DNA from: an uncultured Prevotellaceae bacterium | GTDB lineage: Bacteria; Bacteroidota; Bacteroidia; Bacteroidales; Bacteroidaceae | Length of the DNA: 64,000 nt | Reading direction: 5' to 3' | NCBI GenBank assembly: GCA_902790625.1 | Contig: CADASP010000018.1 | Location: forward strand, 1-64,000 | Shown: one piece after another, positions 25,103 to 34,856 of the stretch | How positions within the stretch are numbered: position 1 is the stretch's first letter | How the letters are laid out: the number at the start of each line of letters is the position of its first letter | Notes under the pieces: model-generated | What the model was told of the DNA's origin: nothing | Seen by the model: only the letters and a program-made list of their open reading frames with translations | The model's database searches: none | Program-made: the position numbers and the translations under genes

Positions 25103-25656
25103 CGATATTTTCTTTTCCTTAATTTTTTTTAACGAGCCGTCTTGCTTTTGCTGCTGTGTGGCAAGCGCAAATTAGCCGGTATGATACTTGAAACACAGAG
25201 CACCCACTGCTGCCGCCGTGTCAGACGCTTCTCCGTCTGACTTAATGATGACATGCCGGTGAGCATGGTTGATGACGAGCGAAATGGGGCGCATTCAGGA
25301 GCGGCGGCGCACGACAAACAGGGAGCGGGAGGCACCGCAGAGGGAAAAAGGGTGCCCTTTTTAGGTTGGCAGCGGGCGGGGACATGATTGGCAGCGGCCG
25401 CTGGAATATAGAAAAATGGTTATCCACAATCACCCGACGCCCAGAAGGGGCAAGTGCAATTAGAGGTCGAACTCAGACCGTCTATCGGGTACATGCGGAT
25501 AATCATTAAAACAGATACCCACACGAAAACGCGTAGAACCTTTCAAAAGACGTTGACTGTTTTTAAATTTTGAGCGCCCAAATTATCGCTGGGTGTAAAT
25601 CGCTGTGGAGGCCACCATTGTAAAACACCTCACGGAGCCAAAAAATGAGCGATATT
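25103..25656. other. non-coding gap with a dispersed repeat
   Basis: There is no credible gene here. It contains a GTCAGACG-loop-CGTCTGAC hairpin (25220-25241) and a repeat shared with 45153-45263. A third block (about 25415-25490, TTATCCACAATC..CCCGACGCCCAGAAGGGG) recalls 44700-44750. Confidence 0.6.
25293..25403 (+). repeat. dispersed repeat, copy 1
   Basis: About 110 bp, largely matching 45153-45263, including the shared core GGTTGGCAGCGGGCGGGGAC followed by ATGATTGGCAGCGGCCGCTG. Both copies are in the same orientation, in non-coding gaps and upstream of plus-strand genes. Confidence 0.75.
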
Positions 25657-25689
25657 TTTGGCGGTTTCATGGTTTTTTCCTAACTTTGC
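25657..25689 (+). promoter_or_regulatory. promoter of the GH2 gene
   Basis: TTTG at 25657-25660, 20 nt, TAACTTTGC at 25681-25689. This is a full Bacteroidetes promoter 26 nt before the start codon. Confidence 0.8.
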
Positions 25690-25714
25690 ACACTACTGAC
25701 AAAATAACCAACAA

Positions 25715-28700
25715 ATGAAACCACGTCTTATCATTATTCTCATTGCATGGTGCACGCTAAGCGTCCATGCTGCCGAGCGCCAGAAGCTGAACTTCAATGC
25801 CAACTGGCTGCTGCAAGTGGGCGACTGGCAAGAAGCCAGCCTGTCTGGTTACGATGATGCCCACTGGCAACAGATTTCCTTGCCTCGCGCCTTCAATGGC
25901 AACGAAGCCTTTGGCCGTGACATCGTCGACCTCACCGATACCGTCTGTTGGTATCGCAAGCACTTCGTTCTCAGCGAAGAACAGCTGAAAGGTAAAGTGT
26001 TTGTCGAATTTGAAGGCGTGCGCCAAGGAGCCGATTTCTATCTGAATGGTCAGCACTTGGGATTCTCCGAGAACGGCGTAATGGCCTGTGGCTTCGACCT
26101 CACCCCTTATGCCCGTGCAGGCGAAAACGTGATGGCCGTGCGGTGCGACAACAGTTGGGAGTATCGCGACCGTCGGCTCGACAGTCGCTTCCAGTGGAAC
26201 GACCGCAACTTCAACGCCAACTATGGGGGTATTCCCAAGAATGCGTTTCTGCATCTCACTGACCGTGTTTACCAGACGCTGCCCCTCTACAGCAACCTGG
26301 GCACTACGGGCACCTATATCTATGCCACCGACTTCGACATCGCTGGCCACAAAGCCGTGATTCATGCCGAGAGCCAAATTAAGAATGATGGCGCGCGCGA
26401 GCGTACATTATTATTAAACGTGCGCGTGAGAGATGCCGAAGGCAAAGAAGTGGCCCGCTTCAAGGGCGCTCCCATTACCCTGCCTCCTGGAGGTATGGCG
26501 GTGGCGAAAGCACAGGCCGCTGTGGATGGCTTGCATTTTTGGAGCTGGGGCTATGGCTATCTCTACACCGTTGAGACCTCGCTCCAGTCGGAGGGGGCTG
26601 CCGCCACCGATGTTGTTGTCATCCGCACAGGCTTCCGCAAGACCCGCTTTGCCGAGGGCAAGTTCTGGCTCAACGACCGCGTGATGATGATTCACGGCTA
26701 TGCCCAGCGCACCAGCAACGAGTGGCCGGGCACGGGACTGAGCGTGCCAGCATGGCTCAGCGACTACAGCAACGCACTGATGGTGGAGAGCGGTGGAAAC
26801 CTGGTGCGGTGGATGCACGTGACGCCTTGGAAGCAGGACGTGGAGAGCTGCGACCGCGTGGGGCTGATGCAGGCCATGCCGGCCGGCGACTCTGAAAGAG
26901 ATGTCACGGGCGCCCGCTGGCAGCAGCGCACCGAGCTGATGCGCGACGCCATCATCTACAACCGAAACAATCCCAGCATCATCTTCTACGAAGGCGGCAA
27001 CGAGTCGATAAGCCGCGAGCACATGCTGGAGCTGAAAGCCATCCGCGACGAGTATGACCCTCATGGCGGACGTGCCATCGGCTCGCGTGAGATGCTCGAC
27101 ATCAACGAGGCAGAGTATGGTGGCGAGATGCTCTACATCAACAAGAGTGGCAAGCATCCCATGTGGGCCATGGAGTATTGTCGCGACGAGGGGCTGCGCA
27201 AGTACTGGGACGACAAGTCCTATCCCTATCACAAGCAGGGCGATGGCCCCCTCTATCGTGGCAAGCCCGCCTTTGAGTACAACCACAACATGGACTGGTT
27301 TGCCCGCCAGATGGTGGAGCGCTGGCACGAATACTGGCTGGAGCGGCCCGGCACGGGGCGGCGCGTCAGCAGCGGTGGCGTGAAGATTGTGTTCAGCGAC
27401 ACCAACACCCACCATCGCGGCGAGTCGAACTTCCGCATGAGCGGTGTCACCGATGCCATGCGTCTGCCCAAGGATGCCTTCTTCGCCCACCAGGTGATGT
27501 GGGACGGATGGGTGGAGCCAGAGAACGACCGCACCCACATCATTGGCCATTGGAACTACGAGCCGGGGACAGTGAAGGATGTCTACGTCGTCTCCACCGG
27601 CGACAAGGTCGAGTTGTTGGTCAACAACAAGCCGGTGGGCACTGGAGAGCGCAGTTTCAAGTGGCTCTATCGTTTCAAGGATGTGGCGTTTGAGCCCGGC
27701 ACGCTCGAAGCCGTCGGCTATAATGAGGTGGGAGAGGGACCCACCTCGCGCGACACCCTTATCACCGCTGGCGAGCCAGCCCGACTGAAGTTGACCCCTA
27801 TCGGCAATCCTGAAGGCATGAAGGCAGACGGTGCCGACATGGTGCTGCTGCAGGTGGAGGTGGTCGACAAGCAGGGGCGCCGCTGTCCGCTCGACGACCG
27901 CATGGTGAACTTCCAGCTTTGGGGCGAAGCACAGTGGATAGGTGGCATGGGCACCCGCGACAACAAGAAGTATCAGGCCGACGACACCCATCGCGATAAG
28001 TCGTTGCTCGACTCATCCAACAAGAGAAACACCAGCGACAACTACGTGGGCCACATGTCGCTGCCCGTGGAGTGTGGCGTGTGCCGGGTGCTGGTGCGCT
28101 CTACAACAACAGCTGGCGACATCGGCGTGGGCGTTCAAGCCCAAGGATTGCCAGCCGCCTATTTCAACACCAAGACGCTGGCCGTCGACGTGGCCCATTA
28201 TCTGCCACAACTCACTTTGCCCTGCCATCTCGACAGAGGAGAGACACCCCTCACGCCCAGCTACACCGATGTGAAGCGCAGCGTCGACATCATCTCGGCA
28301 AAGGCTGGCTGCAACCAGCAAGACGTGAGCCAGAGCTATGACGACAACGAACTGTCGGAATGGAAGAGCGACGGGCAGAAGGAGAATGCTTGGGTGACCT
28401 ATAAGTTGGGACGCCAGGCAAAGGTGGACGAACTGACGCTGAAGCTGACGGGATGGCGCAACAAGTGCTATCCTCTGGAGGTGTATGCCGGCAAGAAACT
28501 GGTGTGGCAGGGCACCACCGATGCCACCCTGGGCTACTGCCACATACGCATCGACCGCCCCGTAGCCTCGAAGGACATCACGCTGCGCATGGTGGCTCCT
28601 GTGCAGGACAGCTCGAAATTTGGCGACGCGAAAGAACTGGCCGGTGGCAACGCCGGGGAGTTCGACAGGCTGAAGGCGATGCCAGGGAAGGTGGAACTGC

Positions 28701-28741
28701 GCATCGTGGAAATGGATATCTTGGAATCAGTAAACCCCTAA
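25715..28741 (+). CDS. secreted glycoside hydrolase family 2 enzyme (beta-galactosidase-like)
   Basis: This 1008-residue secreted enzyme has a signal peptide (1-19), a GH2 sugar-binding jelly-roll (about 25-190), an Ig-like domain (about 200-310) and a TIM barrel (about 310-600). The acid/base motif NPSIIFYEGGNES has Glu430, and WAMEYCRDEG with Glu487 is a candidate nucleophile. C-terminal Ig-like domains follow (about 600-850; VELLVNNKPVG is typical of GH2 tails), then an F5/8 type C-like module (about 874-1000; ELSEWKSDG...WVTYKLG). Substrate is probably a beta-galactoside or a related plant or host glycan. A lipoprotein gene follows after 14 bp. Confidence 0.85.
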   Translation: MKPRLIIILIAWCTLSVHAAERQKLNFNANWLLQVGDWQEASLSGYDDAHWQQISLPRAFNGNEAFGRDIVDLTDTVCWYRKHFVLSEEQLKGKVFVEFEGVRQGADFYLNGQHLGFSENGVMACGFDLTPYARAGENVMAVRCDNSWEYRDRRLDSRFQWNDRNFNANYGGIPKNAFLHLTDRVYQTLPLYSNLGTTGTYIYATDFDIAGHKAVIHAESQIKNDGARERTLLLNVRVRDAEGKEVARFKGAPITLPPGGMAVAKAQAAVDGLHFWSWGYGYLYTVETSLQSEGAAATDVVVIRTGFRKTRFAEGKFWLNDRVMMIHGYAQRTSNEWPGTGLSVPAWLSDYSNALMVESGGNLVRWMHVTPWKQDVESCDRVGLMQAMPAGDSERDVTGARWQQRTELMRDAIIYNRNNPSIIFYEGGNESISREHMLELKAIRDEYDPHGGRAIGSREMLDINEAEYGGEMLYINKSGKHPMWAMEYCRDEGLRKYWDDKSYPYHKQGDGPLYRGKPAFEYNHNMDWFARQMVERWHEYWLERPGTGRRVSSGGVKIVFSDTNTHHRGESNFRMSGVTDAMRLPKDAFFAHQVMWDGWVEPENDRTHIIGHWNYEPGTVKDVYVVSTGDKVELLVNNKPVGTGERSFKWLYRFKDVAFEPGTLEAVGYNEVGEGPTSRDTLITAGEPARLKLTPIGNPEGMKADGADMVLLQVEVVDKQGRRCPLDDRMVNFQLWGEAQWIGGMGTRDNKKYQADDTHRDKSLLDSSNKRNTSDNYVGHMSLPVECGVCRVLVRSTTTAGDIGVGVQAQGLPAAYFNTKTLAVDVAHYLPQLTLPCHLDRGETPLTPSYTDVKRSVDIISAKAGCNQQDVSQSYDDNELSEWKSDGQKENAWVTYKLGRQAKVDELTLKLTGWRNKCYPLEVYAGKKLVWQGTTDATLGYCHIRIDRPVASKDITLRMVAPVQDSSKFGDAKELAGGNAGEFDRLKAMPGKVELRIVEMDILESVNP

Positions 28742-28755
28742 AAACTAATCAACTT

Positions 28756-29592
28756 ATGAAGACAAAAGGATGGATGATGGCAGCACTACTCATCATGATG
28801 ATGGGTTGCCTTTCGGCCTGCAAGAGTAAGGAGCAGAAGGCGGCTGAGGCGGCACAGTCGGAATATGAAGACATGGTGGATGCCTGTCGCAGCAAAATCA
28901 AGAAGGCCGACGAGCCAGAGAAGTTGAAGAAGGTGAAAGAGAAACTCATCGACTTGGCCGACTATGACGAGATGTATGGCCGTGCCCTGCCCGAGGTCTT
29001 TTGCAAAGCCAAGGACATTCAGAAGCAATACGACAAAAAGGTGGAAAAGCTGACCGAGCAGTATACCAAACTGGCCGACAGCTATATCGATGACAATAAC
29101 TATTTCGAAGCGTCGCAGACGATGACCAGTCTGTATCAGCTCGGCGACGACGACCAGAAACTGAAGGAACTCTTACGCGAATGGGCTCCTATGATGGGAT
29201 ATATTGTTGTCAACGATGTGCGATATGCCAATTGCGAAAAGGATGCCAGCGACATTGAGCCTGAGGGCAGCACCCTCCATTCCAACAAGATGCGCTACCT
29301 CTACCCCAAAGTCTACTACGACTCGATGTTGCCCGAGGGGCGGCCCGTCACCGAGATTCAGCTAATGGTGAAAATCTTCAATCCTGACGGCAGCATGAAG
29401 ACGGGCACAGATTCGCCCAAGGGCTATACCTATGGCAGCACCATCAAGGTTGCCGTGGGTGAGAAGAACAATGGAGAGTGGCTCAAGGGATATGGCAATG
29501 CCACCGTCTCGGCCTATCCTGTAGGCACCTATAAAGTGGAGTATTATTACAAGGGCATTCTCATTTATCGCAATGAAGCTGAAATAAACTGA
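28756..29592 (+). CDS. lipoprotein with helical N-terminal region, unknown function
   Basis: This 278-residue lipoprotein has its lipobox at CLSAC (Cys about 22). A Lys/Glu-rich helical stretch (about 25-140; KLKKVKEKLIDLADYDEM, QKQYDKKVEKLTEQYTKLADSY) may form a coiled coil. The C-terminal half (about 150-278) looks like a beta-sandwich with YPKVYYDSMLPEG and a final GTYKVEYYYKGILIYRNE. I recognise no family beyond this. The start at 28756 follows the GH2 stop by 14 bp, so it is probably co-expressed with the GH2 enzyme. Confidence 0.75.
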   Translation: MKTKGWMMAALLIMMMGCLSACKSKEQKAAEAAQSEYEDMVDACRSKIKKADEPEKLKKVKEKLIDLADYDEMYGRALPEVFCKAKDIQKQYDKKVEKLTEQYTKLADSYIDDNNYFEASQTMTSLYQLGDDDQKLKELLREWAPMMGYIVVNDVRYANCEKDASDIEPEGSTLHSNKMRYLYPKVYYDSMLPEGRPVTEIQLMVKIFNPDGSMKTGTDSPKGYTYGSTIKVAVGEKNNGEWLKGYGNATVSAYPVGTYKVEYYYKGILIYRNEAEIN

Positions 29593-29638
29593 TGGCGCAA
29601 AAGCATGCTGACACGTCCTAACACCATTGTGACACGCC

Positions 29639-29686
29639 GGGGACTGACACTCTGTCAGTCCCCGTTGCTTTGGCACGCTTTTCGCA
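29639..29686 (+). promoter_or_regulatory. sigma-54-like promoter and upstream palindrome before groES
   Basis: TGGCAC (29671-29676), 5 nt, TCGCA (29682-29686) is one base from the sigma-54 form TGGCAC-N5-TTGCA. Just upstream is a perfect 11-bp inverted repeat, GGGGACTGACA (29639-29649) / TGTCAGTCCCC (29653-29663). It may be the terminator of the lipoprotein gene or an activator site. No TAnnTTTG element is seen between here and groES at 29739. Confidence 0.5.
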
Positions 29687-29738
29687 GAGAGCCATAATGG
29701 AATGTTAAAACAAACAACCATAAAAATTATCAACCATT

Positions 29739-30011
29739 ATGAACATTAAACCATTAGCTGACCGCGTGCTGGTACTTCCCGCACCGGCTGAAGAGAAAGT
29801 TGGCGGCATCATTATCCCTGACACCGCAAAGGAGAAACCCCTGCATGGCATTATCAAGGCCGTTGGAAAGGGAACGAAAGACGAGGAGATGATCTTGAAA
29901 GAGGGCGACGAAGTGCTCTATGGCAAGTATTCTGGCACGGAGATTGAGTTCGAAGGCACCAAGTACTTGATGATGCGCCAGAGCGATGTGCTCGCCGTCA
30001 TCGAAAAGTGA
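29739..30011 (+). CDS. groES: GroES co-chaperonin
   Basis: This 90-residue co-chaperonin starts [12 protein letters not shown] and contains the mobile-loop region [17 protein letters not shown] and the [15 protein letters not shown] segment. It caps the GroEL folding chamber. groEL follows on the same strand after 188 bp, a longer gap than usual because a palindromic repeat has entered the spacer. Confidence 0.97.
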   Translation: MNIKPLADRVLVLPAPAEEKVGGIIIPDTAKEKPLHGIIKAVGKGTKDEEMILKEGDEVLYGKYSGTEIEFEGTKYLMMRQSDVLAVIEK

Positions 30012-30173
30012 AGAATGAAGAATTTGCTTCTGCCATCGGGCGGCAGGTATATTCTCAGGATTCATTTGAGTTCTTCAAAAGAGAAAGGATAATATTAAGT
30101 TAAATCATTAAAACAAAAGCAAGAATGGGTATGTCGGATGACAAGAAGAGCGGTAGCAAATTCTTCATTCTTC
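30010..30173. repeat. 19-bp perfect inverted repeat in the groES-groEL spacer
   Basis: GAAGAATGAAGAATTTGCT at 30010-30028 is matched by its exact complement at 30155-30173, with 126 bp between. The left arm overlaps the last bases of groES, including its stop codon. It looks like a miniature element inserted into the operon. Confidence 0.75.
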
Positions 30174-30193
30174 ATTATTCGTTCTTCATTTAA

Positions 30194-31828
<1,635 letters not shown>

Positions 31829-31877
31829 GATAGAAAATGAATGAGGGCGCTCATTTGCCCTCGCAACTAAACGATAG

Positions 31878-31916
31878 GGAGTCCCCGTGGTTTCAAAGCT
31901 GCGCGGACTCCTTTTC
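31878..31916 (+). terminator. terminator after groEL
   Basis: GGAGTCC (31878-31884) and GGACTCC (31905-31911), extended by partly pairing inner bases, form a hairpin followed by CTTTTCTTT. A smaller GAGGGC/GCCCTC hairpin precedes it at about 31843-31862. Confidence 0.7.
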
Positions 31917-31967
31917 TTTGTGTTGCTACGCAAATTGCCATGGGGCTTCAAGTTTTCCGTTTCAACG

Positions 31968-32000
31968 TTTGGCAATGTCGCTTTTATTTCATAAATTTGC
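31968..32000 (+). promoter_or_regulatory. promoter of pepT
   Basis: TTTG at 31968-31971, 20 nt, TAAATTTGC at 31992-32000. The leader to the pepT start is about 75 nt. Confidence 0.75.
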
Positions 32001-32080
32001 AGCCAAATTGCAACTGACTCTTCGGCCCGAAAGACTTTGCGCGATGCGAAGTGGGCCGATGCTAATACAACCTTAACGAT

Positions 32081-33307
32081 ATGAACATCACCGAGAGATT
32101 CTTGAACTACACCCAGTTCGACACGCAGTCGGCCGAAGACAGCACGACTGTTCCCAGCACCCCGAAGCAGCTGGTGTTTGCACAATTTCTGAAAGAGGAG
32201 CTGCAGCGTGAGGGGCTGCACGATGTGGAGATGGACGAGCAAGGCTACATCTATGCCACACTGCCCGCCAACACCGATGCTCCTGTGCCCACGATAGGCT
32301 TCATTTCGCACTACGACACCAGCCCCGACTGTTCGGGTGCCAACATCAAGCCCCGCATTGTGGAGCGCTACGACGGTGCCGACATCACGCTCAGCCCAGG
32401 CATCGTGCTCTCGCCGCAGAAGTTTCCGGAACTGCTGGCACACAAGGACGAGGACTTGATAGTGACCGACGGTCACACCCTGCTGGGTGCCGACGACAAG
32501 GCTGGCATTGCCGAGATTGTGCAGGCCATGGTGTGGCTGCAACAGCACCCCGAGGTGAAGCACGGCCCCATTCGCGTGGCCTTCAACCCCGACGAGGAGA
32601 TAGGCATGGGTGCCCACCACTTTGACGTGGAGAAGTTTGGTTGCCAATGGGCCTACACGATGGATGGCGGCGACGTGGGCGAGTTGGAATTCGAGAATTT
32701 CAACGCCGCTTCGGCCAAGGTAACCATCAAGGGCGTGAGCGTGCATCCCGGCTATGCAAAGGGCAAGATGGTGAACGCCAACGCGCTGGCTGCCGAGTTT
32801 GCGCAGATGTTGCCCGCTGGCGAACGCCCAGAGACCACCGAGGGCTATGAGGGATTCTACCACCTCATCGGCATGCAGACCAACACCGAGACGGGAAAGC
32901 TATCCTATATCATCCGCGACCACGACCGCCAGAAGTTTGAGCAGCGCAAGCAGTTCATCATCGACTGCGCCAACACGATGAACACGAAGTATGGCGAGGG
33001 AACCGTCGTCGTGGAGGTGAAAGACCAATATTATAATATGAGGGAGAAAATTGAGCCTGACAACATGCACGTCGTCGACCTTGTGCTCCGTGCCATGCAG
33101 CAGGTGGGCGTCGTTCCGCAGGTGAAGCCCATCCGTGGCGGCACCGATGGCGCACAGTTGTCGTTCCGCGGTTTGCCTTGCCCCAACATCTTCGCTGGCG
33201 GACTCAACTTCCACGGGCCTTTCGAGTTTGTGCCTGTGCAGTCGATGGAGAAAGCGATGAACGTCATCATCAAGATTTGTGAACTCACAGCAGAACTACA
33301 TATTTAA
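32081..33307 (+). CDS. pepT: peptidase T (tripeptide aminopeptidase)
   Basis: This 408-residue M20 family metallopeptidase removes N-terminal residues from tripeptides in the cytoplasm. Zinc-binding blocks are ISHYDTSPD (His/Asp), [12 protein letters not shown] (bridging Asp) and [10 protein letters not shown] (catalytic Glu pair). The C-terminal [22 protein letters not shown] supplies the last His-equivalent region. It is followed by the glutamine-synthetase-family gene after 12 bp. Confidence 0.95.
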   Translation: MNITERFLNYTQFDTQSAEDSTTVPSTPKQLVFAQFLKEELQREGLHDVEMDEQGYIYATLPANTDAPVPTIGFISHYDTSPDCSGANIKPRIVERYDGADITLSPGIVLSPQKFPELLAHKDEDLIVTDGHTLLGADDKAGIAEIVQAMVWLQQHPEVKHGPIRVAFNPDEEIGMGAHHFDVEKFGCQWAYTMDGGDVGELEFENFNAASAKVTIKGVSVHPGYAKGKMVNANALAAEFAQMLPAGERPETTEGYEGFYHLIGMQTNTETGKLSYIIRDHDRQKFEQRKQFIIDCANTMNTKYGEGTVVVEVKDQYYNMREKIEPDNMHVVDLVLRAMQQVGVVPQVKPIRGGTDGAQLSFRGLPCPNIFAGGLNFHGPFEFVPVQSMEKAMNVIIKICELTAELHI

Positions 33308-33319
33308 ACCTTCTATACT

Positions 33320-34831
33320 ATGACAGACGAAACCTTAATATTGAATGCCAATCCTGTAGTGAAGTATCTACAGAAGCCTGCCTGCCAATTCACCAAGGCT
33401 GACATCATCAAGTATGTATGCGACAACGACATCCGCATGGTGAACTTCATGTATCCCGGTGGCGACGGGCGTCTGAAGACGCTCAACTTTGTGGTCACCA
33501 ACCTGGAGTATCTCAACACTATCCTCACCTGCGGTGAGCGCGTTGATGGCAGCAGCCTCTTCTCGTTCATACAGGCGGGCAGCAGCGACCTCTATGTGCT
33601 GCCCCGTTTCCGTACCGCCTTCCTCGACCCCTTTGCTCCCCTGCCCACGCTGTCGATGCTCTGCTCGTTTTTCGACAAGGACGGCCAGCCGCTGGCCAGT
33701 GCTCCCGAACAGACGCTGCGCAAGGCTGCCGCAGCTTTCACCCACACCACGGGCTTCCAGTTTGAGGCGATGGGCGAATTGGAGTACTACGTTATCACCG
33801 AGGATGAAGAGGTGTTTCACGCCACCGACCAGCGCGGCTACCACGAGTCGGCGCCCTATGCCAAGACCAACGCCTTCCGCACACGCTGCATGCAACTCAT
33901 CGCACAGACGGGAGGCCAAATCAAGTACGGCCACTCTGAGGTGGGCAACTTCACGCTCGACGGACTGACCTACGAGCAGAACGAGATTGAGTTCCTGCCC
34001 GCCCCTGTGGAGCAGGCCGCCGACCAGCTGATGCTGGCCAAGTGGGTCATCCGCAACCTGGCCTACGACGAGGGCTACGACGTGACTTTCGCCCCGAAAA
34101 TCACCACCGGCAAGGCCGGTAGCGGACTGCACATCCACATGCGCATGACCAAGGACGGGCAGAACCAGATGCTGAACCCCGCCACGGGCACCCTCTCTGA
34201 CGATGCCCGCCGCATGATAGCCGGCATGATGGACTTGGCTCCCGCCATCACCGCTTTTGGCAACAAGAATCCCATGAGCTATTTCCGCTTAGTGCCCCAT
34301 CAGGAGGCTCCCACCAATGTGTGCTGGGGCGACCGCAACCGCTCGGTGCTGGTGCGTGTGCCATTAGGGTGGGCCGCTGGCGGCGACATGATGGCGCTGG
34401 CCAACCCGCTGGAACAGCCCAAGGAGCGCGACATGAGCGGCAAGCAGACGGTGGAGATGCGCTCGCCCGATGGCTCGGCCGACCTCTACCAGCTGTTGGC
34501 AGGGCTGTGTGTGGCTTGCCGTCACGGCTTCGAGATGTCCGACGCGCTGGAAGTGGCTGCCCGTACCTACGTCGACGTGAACATTCACGATGCCCAGAAT
34601 GCCGACCGTCTGGCTCAGCTGGCACAGTTGCCCGACTCGTGCGTGGCCTCGGCCGACTGCTTGGAGCGGCAGCGTGAGGTGTTTGAGCAGCAGGGCGTCT
34701 TCAGCCCCGCCATGATCGATGGCATCATCAACCAACTGCGTTCTTTCGACGATGCCACCCTGCGCCAGCGAGTGGAGTCGTGGCCCGAAGAGGTGATGAA
34801 GCTGGTGAAGACCTATTTCCACTGTGGATGA
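33320..34831 (+). CDS. glutamine synthetase family protein
   Basis: This 503-residue protein has the beta-Grasp N-terminal domain and the catalytic domain. Motifs are AMGELEYYV (metal Glu pair), EVGNFTLDGLTYEQNEIEF, KAGSGLHIHMRM (the GSGxHxH metal-binding loop), NRSVLVRVP and a late VEMRSPDGSADLYQLLAG. It differs from canonical GlnA (no KPMF.GDNGSG sequence; GKAGSG instead), so it may be a divergent GS or a gamma-glutamyl ligase on another amine. It lies 12 bp after pepT and 25 bp before the antiporter gene. Confidence 0.82.
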   Translation: MTDETLILNANPVVKYLQKPACQFTKADIIKYVCDNDIRMVNFMYPGGDGRLKTLNFVVTNLEYLNTILTCGERVDGSSLFSFIQAGSSDLYVLPRFRTAFLDPFAPLPTLSMLCSFFDKDGQPLASAPEQTLRKAAAAFTHTTGFQFEAMGELEYYVITEDEEVFHATDQRGYHESAPYAKTNAFRTRCMQLIAQTGGQIKYGHSEVGNFTLDGLTYEQNEIEFLPAPVEQAADQLMLAKWVIRNLAYDEGYDVTFAPKITTGKAGSGLHIHMRMTKDGQNQMLNPATGTLSDDARRMIAGMMDLAPAITAFGNKNPMSYFRLVPHQEAPTNVCWGDRNRSVLVRVPLGWAAGGDMMALANPLEQPKERDMSGKQTVEMRSPDGSADLYQLLAGLCVACRHGFEMSDALEVAARTYVDVNIHDAQNADRLAQLAQLPDSCVASADCLERQREVFEQQGVFSPAMIDGIINQLRSFDDATLRQRVESWPEEVMKLVKTYFHCG

Positions 34832-34856
34832 AATGATTTGCAAATAGAATAGTACT

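Noticed and set aside
26414..27991. 525-codon ORF antisense to the GH2 gene
   Set aside because: It is a shadow of a GC-biased gene, with no family features.
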